The position numbers were made by a program, and so were the translations under genes. A DNA stretch of 64,000 nucleotides from Saturnia japonica (lineage: Eukaryota > Arthropoda > Insecta > Lepidoptera > Saturniidae). The stretch covers positions 11,622,930-11,686,929 of the forward strand of contig CM065325.1 of NCBI GenBank assembly GCA_033032175.1, given 5' to 3'. Positions 34,600-46,170 of this stretch are shown here, piece after piece (within the stretch, counting starts at the first letter, position 1; each line of letters opens with the position of its first letter). Below the pieces are notes generated by a model, which had not been told where the DNA came from, made no database searches, and saw only the letters and a program-made list of their open reading frames with translations.

Positions 34600-35255
34600 C
34601 TACTATATAATATTTTATAATAAAAGTGAAAGTTTGGATGTTTGCTACTAAATCAGATAAAAACCGTCCCGTACCTCAAAAAGAACCCATAAAAGATCAC
34701 TTCGTTATCTGTCTGTCAAAAACCTTTTTCTAAGGATTGCGCGGAGGTATCAAGTTGTAATTAATACCAAATACTCAAGTCTACAATCCCTTGGAGCTGT
34801 GAAAAAATCAAACTTCTAAGTCAAGGCAATCAAAAGATATGATTGTTTATACCGCATGCTTTAACACTCACAAAGGGAATATAAATCTATAGGGTATATA
34901 CTTCCAGTTGACCTATAATCATGAAATTTGGCAAAAAGCAATGTTTTATAGAACAAGTAAAGGAAAAAAAATCCGTAAAATGTAAATTTCTAATTAAATC
35001 ACAAAAAAAAAATTTTGCGATTACAAACTTATTTGCAGTTGGTAAACTGGCCGCGGCGTATATCAATGTCTGGGGACAATAGTTTTCGAACGGCAAAGTT
35101 AAATTTATCCTTCAATTTAGATTATTTTTTCGTTAAAATTGTTCTGCGCATTTTTCAGTCATATCAACTAATTATTTTATTGAATGTGGTTGTTCAAATA
35201 CGGAACCCTCGGTGGGTGAGTCAGACTCGCACTTGGCCGGTTTTTTTTATAGGTA
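34600..35255 (+). repeat. Long dispersed repeat R15, nearly complete
   Basis: Begins ATAATAAAAGTGAAAGTTTG, continues GGAGGTATCAAGTTG, CCCTTGGAGCTGTGAAAAAA, CTTCCAGTTGACCTATAATC, ATGAAATTTGGCAAAAAGCA, and ends ACGGAACCCTCGGTGGGTGA followed by CTCGCACTTGGCCGGTTTTT. I recognise this order as a very common lepidopteran interspersed repeat. Only one copy lies in the window; the short open frames inside are not genes. Confidence 0.75.
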
Positions 35256-36457
35256 ATTAAATATAGCAAATTTCTTCTATTCGGTGTTGTAAATAATAAA
35301 TCCTTAACGCGGAATAGGGTTTCTGAACATTATATAATATCAATACATTAACGAATATACTTTCAACTTAACACATCTTATTGGTTGTCTTATTTTATTT
35401 TTAATTTATTTCTTCGTTTATTACTTACTTTTAATTTTTTTTGTCTTCTTTTTGTTTTTTTTTAATAAGTATAAGTAATAATTGGATAAGGATCCTATGG
35501 GGCTGATATATACAAAGTATAAAAGCCTCTAAATAAATAAATACATTTAAAAAAACATCTTATTGTGGAAATGAATGTATTTACATTAAGTACTTTAAAA
35601 TATAAAATCTCATAAAATAAAAGTTTCCAAAAAGTAAATTCCAAAAATCATATTATTTACATTCGTATTTCGAATCTTATAATATTTCATCTTTATCCAG
35701 TTTTGCGTTGCGGATCCTTCTTACGTTCCTTGGGTAGCCAACCCGGGTACCTACACTCCACGGACCAGTTTAACAAGACCTTTCAAACTTACATCCTAAC
35801 AATAATAACATTCGGCGAAGGCGTCATTAGAGGAATCGTGGAGCTCATAATATAATGGTAGATTTATCTTCTTCCTTACCTCGTGGGGTGGGTTAGAGTG
35901 TTCCAGGGCGTGTTCTCAACTTTAAGATTGTTTAGTGGGGCCGCAATCAGAAACCGGCGCTTTTCATTAGTGGCGATGGTTATCCTATGTAGGTACGTCT
36001 TGTTTGGGCATTAGTTTACTTAGTCCGACCGTGCTGTGTAAATTCTGGTATTTATACTAGTAGATACATTTTCAAAGATAAATATTGATATTTCAACTAG
36101 GTAGGGGAAATATATTTATTATTTATTATAAAAAAAATATATATCTTTAAAATATTTATCGTATTATCTGATCCAGATTGTCAGAAATTGTTATACGAAG
36201 AAATCTTATGCACGAGCATGTTCGCGTACTTGACACTGGCAAAATTGCCTACATAGGCAGAAAGCTAAAATTAAAAAAAGGATGTCAGCCATTTTAAAAA
36301 GTTGGTATAGAAAGTTTCATTCGCATTTCAAAATATAACACGTTAAAAGGACCCATTATGATAAAAACAATTAAATAAAAATTAACTATTAATTACTTAT
36401 AGTTCCTATAGTACCTACATTTTTATTAGCCCGAATCACATTCACTGCTAAACATAC
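35256..36457. other. Unassigned stretch
   Basis: AT-rich except 35700-36000, which is GC-balanced (GTTGCGGATCCTTCTTACGT; CCTCGTGGGGTGGGTTAGAG). No frame or splice-bounded exon that I can support. Confidence 0.4.
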
Positions 36458-36737
36458 TTAGGCTCCTCCAAAGATCGAGATTCCTGCAATCTCCACTAAG
36501 TGATTGGTCCACATTGTGGCAAGTCTGCCCACGCTGAGTAGGAGACTCACATAACCACCTCGCTTCCTCGAGCGAGTGTGTACCCATGACGGGTTTTTCA
36601 ACGTTAAATTAAAAAATGTCTCCTCACGCTGCGTCTTCCATTGCGTGGTTGCCATTTGAGAACTCTTCGGCTGGGCCCAAACAACCGTCAGTGCTACGAA
36701 CAAAATAGCCCGTACATACAATCAATTATTGCTTCTA
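36458..36737 (-). pseudogene. RTE-like reverse transcriptase C-terminal fragment
   Basis: A minus-strand frame of 87 codons begins at ATG 36721 and at first resembles a secreted peptide (hydrophobic MYVRAILFVALTVVWAQ). However, its end reads SVGRLATMWTNHLVEIAG, which matches the GRPxTRWTDDLVxxAG block of RTE-type reverse transcriptases (compare the relic at 17.95 kb). The fragment is diverged and lacks the terminal W..LEEAF part. Confidence 0.6.
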
Positions 36738-36833
36738 AAGAAAAAAATCAATAGTTCTTATCCAGAGTTGTATTACAATATTTATATTAATTTATACTAC
36801 ATTATAAACGTGTTGTCTATATTATTTTAAAGA

Positions 36834-37090
36834 ACACTAGCAACCCGCCTCCAGCTTCGCACGGTTTTTATTTACAAAGTGGTGTATTTTATGTTTAAAA
36901 AAGCTAGATTTAGAGTTTATCGTTTAAATATTGATAGACAACAACTTCGTAACTATCTCATTAGCCTAGTGGTCCTAAACGCGACTGCTATTATCGCGGT
37001 CCTGGGTGCGATTCCTAGGTCCAGCAAAGTGTTATTAGTTTATGTGCATAAAGATTAACACTGAATTGGGGAAAATAGCTTCGCATTTAA
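36834..37090 (+). repeat. tRNA-derived SINE, plus strand
   Basis: CTAGCAACCCGCCTCCAGCT TCGCACGG opens a short repeat head. From 36956, TCATTAGCCTAGTGGTCC (A-box-like) and GGGTGCGATTCCTAGG (37005-37020, B-box-like) show tRNA ancestry, and CAGCAAAGTGTTATTAG follows. The inverted relative is at 49870-49985. Confidence 0.7.
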
Positions 37091-37164
37091 CGTAATATTT
37101 TTAAATTATTATGTTGAAGATAAAAATGGTTACTGAGAGTCAACATTAGGAGATTGACATATTC

Positions 37165-37520
37165 TATCGCGAACTATTCTCTAGACGTGTGGACTACAGA
37201 ATGTCGGTATTGTGGTGACCCCGATACCACGCAGCGACGTGGCCTGCCAGTAATTTTAAAGATATTTTTTGGCTCAAAACCCCTAATTCGTTTTCTAAAA
37301 TAAAAGTAGCCTAAGTTTCTCTTTATATCATCAATTATCTGCCAGTGAAAGTCCCATCAAAATCGGTATACAACTGTTTCGGAGATTACTGGGTACAGAC
37401 AACAACAATTAAAAAAATTGTTTTTTCTTGTAAGTAGATACCGTATAGACTTTCATATGCATTCAATAAAAAGCTGTTTGATATTAAAAACAGACACCTA
37501 TGTTTTAATAATTAATATCT
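37165..37520 (+). repeat. Dispersed repeat R1, copy 1
   Basis: Shares with 49091 and 56027: AGACGTGTGGACTACAGAAT (CTCGCGTGG.. in the others), GTCGGTATTGTGGTGACCCC, GCCTAAGTTTCTC, GCCAGTGAAAGTCCCATCAA, AATCGGT, TTTCGGAGATTAC, a T-rich run, and CATATGCATTCAATAAAAAG. This is typical of the 3' region of lepidopteran short repeats. Confidence 0.8.
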
Positions 37521-37623
37521 AGATGATTTTCTTAATATTAGCATTTCATTAAACACTAACAGTATACCTGATAACTAATTAAGATATCATCCCATTTTAT
37601 ACCCTTTAAAGGATACATTTAAT

Positions 37624-37870
37624 TTTTTAACCGACTTCAACAAAAGACAAGAGGTTACTCAATTCGAAAGTTTTTTTAAAATAGAAGTTATGCCTTAACA
37701 TCCTTGTTTATGAACCGATTTGGATGATTCTTATTTTATTGCATAGGGGTGCCTCAGAATAGAACAACAATTTAATTTCATTGGCATTCGACATTCAACT
37801 TCGGAGATACACGAGGAAACTCTTCAAATCATTCAAGTTGTTTTTTTTTTTGTTAAAATTTGTCTTGCCA
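37624..37870 (+). repeat. Dispersed repeat R3, copy 3
   Basis: TTTTTTAACCGACTTCAACA, GAGGTTACTCAATTCG, TGAACCGATTTGGATGATTC, TTGCATAGGGGTGCCTCAGA, TTCATTGGCATTCGACATTC, GAAACTCTTCAAATCATTCA and a long T run. It is the most complete copy. Confidence 0.8.
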
Positions 37871-38346
37871 AAAATCTGTTCTTTGTATTCACTTACTTTA
37901 TATAATAAACTTCTGTGCTAATTCTTTATGTTTCTAGACCCAACGGTTTTATTTGCAAATTGTCTGTCAGTTAACGTTTAGTATTTTGTTGTAGATTAAT
38001 TAAAAATCAAACTTAAAAACTTGAGTTTAAAACCCACTATTTGTGAAATAAAAAATAAATTGCTGAACTTGTAACTGAATTATGTAGTAATAAATTAATA
38101 TTGTGTTAATATAATGTAAGTAATGTTACAATGATGTAAAAAGAAGTCCATGATAACATACATAAGTATAAATCTTTATAACAATTATTGTCTGGTCACA
38201 AGGAACAAAATGTTTATCGACTTACAAAGATAATTCTCAAATTATACAAAATCTCTCATTGCAAATCTTTTCCACGCAGACGAAGTGATTACTATCTATT
38301 GCTTAGTACTCGTAATAATAAAATTCACCTAAAAATATAAGCGCTC

Positions 38347-39187
38347 AAAGTTGTACAGGAAAACAATGCAAAATTAGTTCAGTAAAGTTGTAGAGGAAAA
38401 CAATGCAAAATTAGTTCAGTAAAGCTGTAAAGGAAAACAATGCAAAATTAGTTCAGTAAAGCTGTAAAGGAAAACAATGCAAAATTAGTTCAGTAAAGTT
38501 CTACAGGAAAACAATGCAAAATTAGTTCAGTAAAGTTGTACAGGAAAACAATGCAAAATTAGTTAAGTAAAGTTATACAGGAAAACAATGCAAAATTAGT
38601 TCAGTAAAGTTATACAAAACAATGCAAAATTAGTTCAGTAAAGCTGTACAGGAAAACAGTGCAAAATTAGTTCAGTAAAGCTGTAAAAGAAAACAAAGCA
38701 AAATTAGTTCAGTAAAGATGTACAGGAAATCAATGAAAAATTAGTTCAGTAAAGTTGTAGTGGAAAACAATGCAAAATTAGTTCATTAAAATTGTAGAGG
38801 AAAACAATGCAAAATTAGTTCAGTAAAATTTTACAGGAAAACAATGCAAAATTAGTTCAGTAAAGTTGTACAGGAAAACAATGCAAAATTAGTTCAGTAA
38901 AGTTTTACAGGAAAACAATGCAAAATTAGTTCAGTAAAGTTGTACAGGAAAACAATGCAAAATTAGTTCAGTAAAATTTTACAGGAAAACAATGCAAAAT
39001 TAGTTCAGTAAAGTTTTACAGGAAAACAATGCAAAATTAGTTCAGTAAAATTTTACAGGAAAACAATGCAAAATTAGTTCAGTAAAGTTGTACAGGAAAA
39101 CAATGCAAAATTAGTTCAGTAAAGTTTTACAGGAAAACAATGCAAAATTAGTTCAGTAAAATTGTACAGGAAAACAATGCAAAATAG
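38347..39187 (+). repeat. 37-bp minisatellite, about 22.7 copies
   Basis: The unit begins CAATGCAAAATTAGTTCAGT and continues AAAGTTGTACAGGAAAA (37 bp). Copies differ mainly at the base positions around GTTGTACAGG (GTTTTACAGG, GCTGTAAAGG, ATTTTACAGG), and one unit near 38608 is 4 bases short. Variant types alternate towards the right end, which suggests duplication of multi-unit blocks. 37 is not a multiple of 3 and there is no coding. It is not a CRISPR array: there are no unique spacers. Confidence 0.95.
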
Positions 39188-41874
39188 TTTTTTGAAAAAA
39201 AAAAAACAGCTCTAAAGGAAAATATGCTCTGGAGAAAAATTTTATGCAATTATGTAACATATGAGAACACCGTATTTTTTCCTAAAAAGTGTATTCCACG
39301 TCCCCTGAGTCACTTTGACTAATGATTTAAATATAAACTGTGAACACATACCTACGTGTACAGCGATTAAGGCCCGCCCTATTAACATTCAGCCGTCGGA
39401 TGGTGCACTTCTTTAATCCAGAGTACGAACGTATAAACGCCATACAACGAAACGTGATCGGGAAATTAAAAACCCACTTCAAAAATAATTCGAATAGGAA
39501 TTCTCTTAATGTAGCCATAAATTGAATCTACACGATTTTTATAATTATAATACTTATACTTCTTTAGATAATTATAATTCTTTAGTTAATTACACTTCTC
39601 TAGGCGTTTTATGAAAAAAATATTACAGTAAACTTTTACGATGTAAACGCTCCTATAAATTTAAAAAATTACCTCAAAATCATTGACAATATTATCTATT
39701 ATAAATTAAATGATCCCTCTCATACTCATTTAAATTTTTTAAATCAGTTCTATTTGTCAATTGTCCGTTAAAAACTATGGTTGTGTAACTCGACGTTTCG
39801 AGCAAAAATCTTTGTTTACACATATTAATTCAAGTTTTAACTACTTCAAGACTAATTTCTACAAAAAATATACCTTCTATAAAACTGTCCTGTGGGCAAC
39901 ATAATTAATATTATTGACGATTACATATTTATTTCGATAAAATTCTTTATAAAATTTAGATATTGTCAAACAATACTAAATATAAATTATGTATTCCAAG
40001 AATAAAATATATTTTCGTCCAGAATTGTTAGTTACAAACCCAGCATAGCGCAACGGACGGGGTCCGGCCGTCTCGACTTCAGAGAAAAATAATTTCAGTC
40101 CAGTCTTTCTCTAACTGTCTAGGGCTGTTGCTTTATGAATTATATTTTCTTTTTATATAGGTTGAAATTATTTTATAGAGAGTCGAAGGAAACCTTTTGA
40201 CTTATTCATTGGTATTATAAATTTCTTGTATTCGTATATTTTAGTAAATTTACATATTACTGTCTTTTATATTGGAAACTAAAAGTATGGAGTAACTCTG
40301 AAGCTGTTTATTTTGTAGACAACTATATGTTTATTTATTCTAGCTCAATAAATTATTTAATTTATTCATTTTGAAAATTATACAACTAGTTCAAATTAAT
40401 ATCTTTAATTTCTCTTTATTACTTTGGAATATTCCGATTTCTATTTTAATATAGCGCATTCAGTGGTTTATTCAAATTTAATCTATAATTTAATGTTATT
40501 TCTCAAAGCTTTTTTTATGGCAACGCGATATTTCCTTTATTTCATCAAAATTAATTATCGTACATAATTATAGAGCTTCTTTTCCCCTTTATCTTTAAAA
40601 AACATGTTTCTTTATACAATCATATTTAATTTTAATTTTAGCCATAAATTTATTGATTTCATGCTTGATGGAATTGGCTGTAATTAGTTATGCATTAATC
40701 TTATTACATGTATTTACTATTAATTTATTTATTCTAATGAATGACTATTTTCCATCCTGAATAAACAAATAAATTAATCAATTAATATTTTCGTTTACAA
40801 ATTTATATCACAAGCTATAATGATGATATTTCAACTTCTAACATAACTAATATTTTATTTATGATGCAAAACCGCATTTTTACCCTTCAGACTGATTGCA
40901 ATTGTTAAAAAACTTACTGTTGCAAATAAGTATTTCAAAACTTATCATTTTAATATTATATTGTATAAATAACTAAAAAGCGATTGAATATGAATAGGTA
41001 ATTAAATATAATAATTCAATAAATGAAACTGCCAACCCTAAACAGTACTTTAGTTCCTCGAATGGTAAAGTAGCGGAAAAAGATTTGCATAAAATTGTCT
41101 TCTTACAAGGCTCTCTTCCGACGTAAATGCTTCTCTGAATACATTACATAATTCGTGCTTTAGTATTTACCTACTAACATTAAATTTAATTTAAAACTAA
41201 ATTCCATTTCTATTATAACATTATTTTGAATAAGTATTTGAAGTTAAATATTATATAATCACGTTTCGGGTGATATTGTGGTCAATGGATTATTAATATT
41301 AGATATTATAAAAAACTAATTCAGTAGAAAATGTTACCAACCGGCTGTGTCAGATACTTTAAATTATAATTACGTTCCGTAACAACATAAGCATTATTGT
41401 TATATATTTAAGATTGAATTTATTTTAAAATTCACTATCGACTTATGTTTATTATAATTATTTACGTAATTAAAAAGTAATTATAAAAAATACATACTTC
41501 TGTTAATATATTAGAAGTAATACAAACCATGGTATAAATTGAGACCCAATATAAATATCTGTATACCGGTGGTTTAATTATTTAATAATACTTTAATAAC
41601 TTTTTTAAATTAAAAATCTACCTATTCTCTCAAACAAAAACTAAAATTTACTCAGTATTTCACACACATTCATAAAAAAGTCTGTTGACCACTAACATAC
41701 TTAAGGATAAACAACATGTATACTGAATAGTTAGCTATACCTATGTGACTTATGATAGTTTGCCTCCGACATACAGATATATAAAAACAAAATGAAATCG
41801 TTTTGTGGATGACATAAAAGGAAGAAAAAAACTACTCTTAATCTTATTATATTAAGTGAGCAAATCTTGTATAC
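39188..41874. other. Unassigned AT-rich stretch
   Basis: About 2.7 kb with no supported gene or repeat. Overlapping 60-codon frames on both strands at 39327-39525 are mutual shadows without a domain. GGACGGGGTCCGGCCGTCTC (40054) is the only GC-rich patch. Confidence 0.4.
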
Positions 41875-42015
41875 AAATATATGTAATTGGTTTCTCCGAA
41901 ACGGCTCCAAAGATTTCGGTGAAAATTTGCATTTAGATAATGTTTTAAATTCCAAGTATACCTAGATAGGTGTATTTTTTAAGACACCGAGTAAAGCTCG
42001 GTCGCCCAGATATTA
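41875..42015 (-). repeat. SINE-like repeat R2, copy 3
   Basis: On the minus strand: TGGGCGACCGAGCTTTACTC, GGTGTC, a short body, then GAAATCTTTGGAGCCGTTTC GGAGAAACC. It has the same order as 19785-19955. Confidence 0.75.
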
Positions 42016-43599
42016 GTATATTAAAACATGTTAGTCTTATTACCTAAAATAAAAAAAAAAAACCTTCCCAGTTAAATACGGTATTTGAGTACCTAATTGT
42101 ATAAGAAAAAAAATTATGTGATAATATTTTTTTTTAAATTAAAATTTAAAACTATGTTTTTAACATCGACTGCACAATTTATTGACAATATAAATGCCGA
42201 TGTACCTATAATTTAAAATAATTTAGGCCAACACGTCAACGCGTGCAAGCACGTCCGCACGCCACTGACCAATAAAATCAACCCGGTTCTAATAAAGAAA
42301 TTCCTAAATGTCGAAAACACTGACGCAATAGAAATCTCCAAGTGTCCCGCGCGAAATCGTAAACGGACAAGCGAGTTGAATACAAAACAGAGCAGGCCCA
42401 CCCCACTTCACCCCAACCCCACCAGTCTTCATGCCCTTCTTCCTTAATGTAACAAAGACACCCCTCTTACGGTCCAATGTATTTGTGTAGTTTCGTTGCG
42501 CTTGTGTGAGCTTAGTTTCGCTTAAATATATACAAGCGAGCGTGTCTTAGTGTGATACTGTTTCTGAGTTTGAAATATTTCATATTAAATTTCTAGGCCT
42601 CTATCAATAAGGCGTGTTTGGGTTATCTTTTGTTGGAACTGGGTAAAATGTAATGTTTCCATGGCCTCGACCGCCCTCAGTTGCCGTTTAAAGGGCTTAG
42701 TTTTGCTTTAATTTTGATAGTTTCAAAACTGTTTTAGTATTCTATTAGTTATCTGCGTTACCTACATAGGTTTTGATTTTAGTTGTTTTTTGTTGGTTCA
42801 AAAACTCTTGTAAATTACTAATTCAACTTTTTCTTTTAATTAAGATTTTAATAGTAATAACAATGAAAAACTTTTTCGTTTAGAACAGAGTACCTACTTA
42901 ATAAATTTTAGAAAATTTTTAATTGTAATCGGAAATACACAAGATTGATTTCAGAAAACTTGCCACTGGTCGAGATAAAACTTTGGTCGTACACACACAT
43001 ACTTCTCGACTATTCACACAACTGACGACAATATTATGTGATAAACGAATCAAGTAAAATAAAATTTTAAAGCTTCTGATTTATTTATTTATTATGTTAT
43101 TCAAATACATATTATGATTACACACAAAAAACAGTTTCAATTAGCTAAACAATCTCCACTAAAAAGCCGTATCACTCTACCCCGTGATTGGATAATTAAA
43201 CATAACTATATTAAGAAAAAATCGTCACCTCGGAATCGTTTGTTAAGTAAAAAGCTTGATTATACATACTTTGGACATTCTTCCCAGTAGCATCTTTCCG
43301 GCGCGCCCCCTCCGGACGGGTCAAGTAAATTTTGCCCTTTCTTTTCGTTATAATTTTTTAATTTAATCGCGAAATTGATAACGGGCACACGATTCTACTG
43401 AAGGAATATTTTGTGTAAATGACATTTATTAATATATTATTTCCTGTTTTTTTTTTTACTTTTGGCTTTCTGCGTAAGTAGGCAATTTTGCCAATGTCAA
43501 ATTTTTTTATTTTGTTAATTAAAATTATTTATCACCAGCTGACTAGTGGGAATATTTCGTATATAGAATGTAAACATGTCATCAAACGCTGCATATGAG
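42016..43599. other. Unassigned stretch, possible promoter-like patch
   Basis: 42225-42480 is GC-balanced and C-rich (GCCCACCCCACTTCACCCC), followed by AAATATATACAAGCGAGCG and TCTTAGTGTG, which loosely resemble a TATA box and an initiator. A 62-codon minus-strand frame there has no domain. 43295-43325 is GC-rich (GGCGCGCCCCCTCCGGACGG). No gene call. Confidence 0.3.
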
Positions 43600-43890
43600 T
43601 TAAAGAAATTGTTAATAGATGACGCCTCGTATATGTTAGTTAAATATATTTTCATTATGAATACCATTTTTTAATAAAAATAAACACCTTTGAGGAAGAA
43701 TATATAATATACAGATAGAAATAAAGTTCCATAAGATTTTTTAAATCAATTTATTTAACAAAAAAAAAAACAAACTATTTGTATTTATGTACATCAATAG
43801 TTGGGAGACATACACTTGAAATTGATGTTCGAATCATTAATTTTGATAAATAATTAACAGAGATATGGTGTTGCCAAGAAAATATACCGT
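43600..43890 (+). repeat. Dispersed repeat R13, copy 1
   Basis: Shares TTGTTAATAGATGACGCCTC and CATTAATTTTGATAAATAATTAACAGAGA with 62505-62685, in the same order. The middle is AT-rich. Confidence 0.55.
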
Positions 43891-44094
43891 CGAGAAATAA
43901 TATACATCATAGAATATTTCTGCGGTGTTAAAACTAGAGTGGTTTATTTATATTATTAATTTAAAAAAACGCATAAATTTTGAGGCAATTTAATTACCAA
44001 TATTACTTATAAAATAGGATTGAATAGGCTTTTTCCTGAGTAAAAATTTCAATAGTAACGCTTACCACCACTAAGCCACGAGGTTACATCTAGT
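43891..44094. other. Short unassigned stretch
   Basis: AT-rich; CTTACCACCACTAAGCCACG (44061) resembles the inverted A-box end of an R5 SINE. Confidence 0.35.
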
Positions 44095-44180
44095 ATAGTT
44101 TAACCCTTCGGCTCTCGAGGTCACACAAAATGTACGCAAAATTGGAATTAATGCCATCCATGGGGGTAAAATTATTAAAT
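44095..44180 (+). repeat. Dispersed repeat R12, copy 2
   Basis: TTTAACCCTTCGGCTCTCGA, CACACAAAATGTACGCAAAA, TTGGAATTAATGCCATCCAT. Matches 46090-46170 and loosely 300-395. Confidence 0.6.
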
Positions 44181-44637
44181 CAATTCTTGTAAAAGAACTA
44201 GTAAAATAGTATTGATAAACTCAACAGGGTTCCTTGCCTACTTTTTCTATGACTAGGATATTTTCCAAACCAGTGACAGTATATTATGGATAACCGTAGA
44301 TATTTTTAATCTTGATTTTGATCTAGAAAAAAAAAAAAATTTTTTTATATGTCATCTCTATTATTAATTTATTGTAGATAAATCACAAAACCTCTAGTAA
44401 TTACAGTAGGTATATTGTAGAATGTTTTTGATAATAATGTGTGACGTTTTAATGAATGATAGGTATTTTCTTTAGAATAAGTATCGATCAGCAATTTGTC
44501 TTAATACGCCATCAAAGTACAATGTAAATATACAGTATCTACATAGTATGTAGGTACAAAGTAATTATAGATAACACTGTGAAGCTTCCATACATGAACT
44601 AACCAATTTAATGCAAATATTCTTTTTTCCGTTACGA
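44181..44637. other. Unassigned AT-rich stretch
   Basis: Nothing supported. Confidence 0.4.
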
Positions 44638-44835
44638 GAAGTATGCAGGCTTAGGGAGCACTATGTTCTACTTTTTTACACTTCTGCTGACAAAGGGAGT
44701 GGGAGAAATATTATAAAACTTACGTACGATGATTAAATAAATTATCAATTATCATTAATTATAATAGTACATATACCATCTCCATTTCTTTATTTTCTCG
44801 ATGACAACTTTTGTGAAAACTTGAACGAGCGTCTT
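44638..44835 (+). repeat. Dispersed repeat R10, copy 2
   Basis: GTATGCAGGCTTAGGGAGC, CTGCTGACAAAGGGAGTGG, ATATACCATCTCCATTTCTT; corresponds to 31975-32180. Confidence 0.65.
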
Positions 44836-46089
44836 TTTTACATTATGTATGCATTATTTTATAAAAATATGACGTTTACACATGTACAAGGTTATACCAG
44901 AGTCGGAGAAAATGATAGGGATGGAGCTATATCGATAAACGTAACATGATAACAAACCCGATATTTTTTTACAAAATGTAAGAAACTAAACTACTGCCGG
45001 ATACTTTTGTACAAATTTGTTAACTAATATTTTATTTCATTGCAAGATGTTACACGTATTAATTCTTGATTGATAATACCAACTTCTTCAAAATTTTCGA
45101 AGCTGTTGTAAAATAAGTAGGTATAGGTAGGTACTCGACAAAGAAACGAAATAATTATAACGACAGGTAATCTTTATTTATTTATTTTAATCAAAATCTG
45201 ATGAATCGTCACTGTCGTAAATATATGCGATCGATATCATTACTTATTTGGTCACAACACTACAACTATCAAATTAGACTGTCATCGAGAAAATAAAAAA
45301 TAAAAATAGTATAGTTATAGTAACAAAAAACATTCAAAAAATAATATAATTAAATTTAATAGTACCTACCTACTATATTTCTTATGGTATACCGAAATAT
45401 TTTTTTGATTCATTACTAGAAATAAATTAGTTTTCAGAGAATTGACTTAACTCTCTGCATAAAATAAAAAAAATGTTTTTAATTTCAATAAAAAATCTTC
45501 TTATATTTGGGGATGGAGATCCAATTCATTTGAAAGTTTGCTTACGTACCTGTCTAATACTTCAAGGAACCCTATAAGTAAATTATTTGTTTTCTGGTTT
45601 TCATTAATGATTTATGAATTATGAAACATAAAGCCACAATTATTCCAGTCTTTTTAGTCATTAATTCCTTGTACTAAATATAACAATTTTATCTTCATGG
45701 AAGCATTATCTATCACAACCCTGCTTTCAGTATGGCAAACCACCGATAGGTAAGTAAGTTTTCGGAAAATATATTTTTGCAAATTATTCATCGATAGGGT
45801 TAAAACCCTAATACATTTTCGCGAGTCTTCGCAACAAGTTTGCTTATTTGGGAAACGCTAAGCGTGTGTGAGAGGGTTAGAAGGCTCTTTCTGATTTATG
45901 TTTCACTCTTCTGACGTCCGGCGTCATTATGCTAATGACAGATACTTTGTTTAAATGGCATTTATTACTCTCATATGCCCTCTCACGTGACAAACACTAC
46001 CTTGTAAAAAAAAAAGTATCTATTCATGTATAAGTAAATTAAATAAAAGTTTTTTATATCAATCAACCTAATTCATATAAGTATCTATA
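44836..46089. other. Unassigned AT-rich stretch
   Basis: No supported gene. 45820-46000 is more balanced (CGCTAAGCGTGTGTGAGAGG; TCTGACGTCCGGCGTC) without an open frame. Confidence 0.4.
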
Positions 46090-46170
46090 TTAAACCTTTC
46101 GCTTCTGACGTCACAAAAATGTACGTAAAATTGGCACTGCCATCCCCGGGAGCCAAGTGATTAAAGTACA
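46090..46170 (+). repeat. Dispersed repeat R12, copy 3
   Basis: TTAAACCTTTCGCTTCTGAC GTCACAAAAATGTACGTAAA, then TTGGCACTGCCATCCCCGGG. Confidence 0.6.

Noticed and set aside
36458..36721. A small secreted peptide (hydrophobic start, dibasic SRKR site)
   Set aside because: The C-terminal part matches the GRPxTRWTDDLVxxAG block of RTE reverse transcriptases, so the signal-peptide look is accidental.
38347..39187. CRISPR array
   Set aside because: Units are contiguous 37-bp repeats with no spacers, and the DNA is eukaryotic.
42480..42560. Promoter with TATA box and initiator
   Set aside because: The motifs are loose, AT-rich sequence makes TATA-like words common, and no exon follows.
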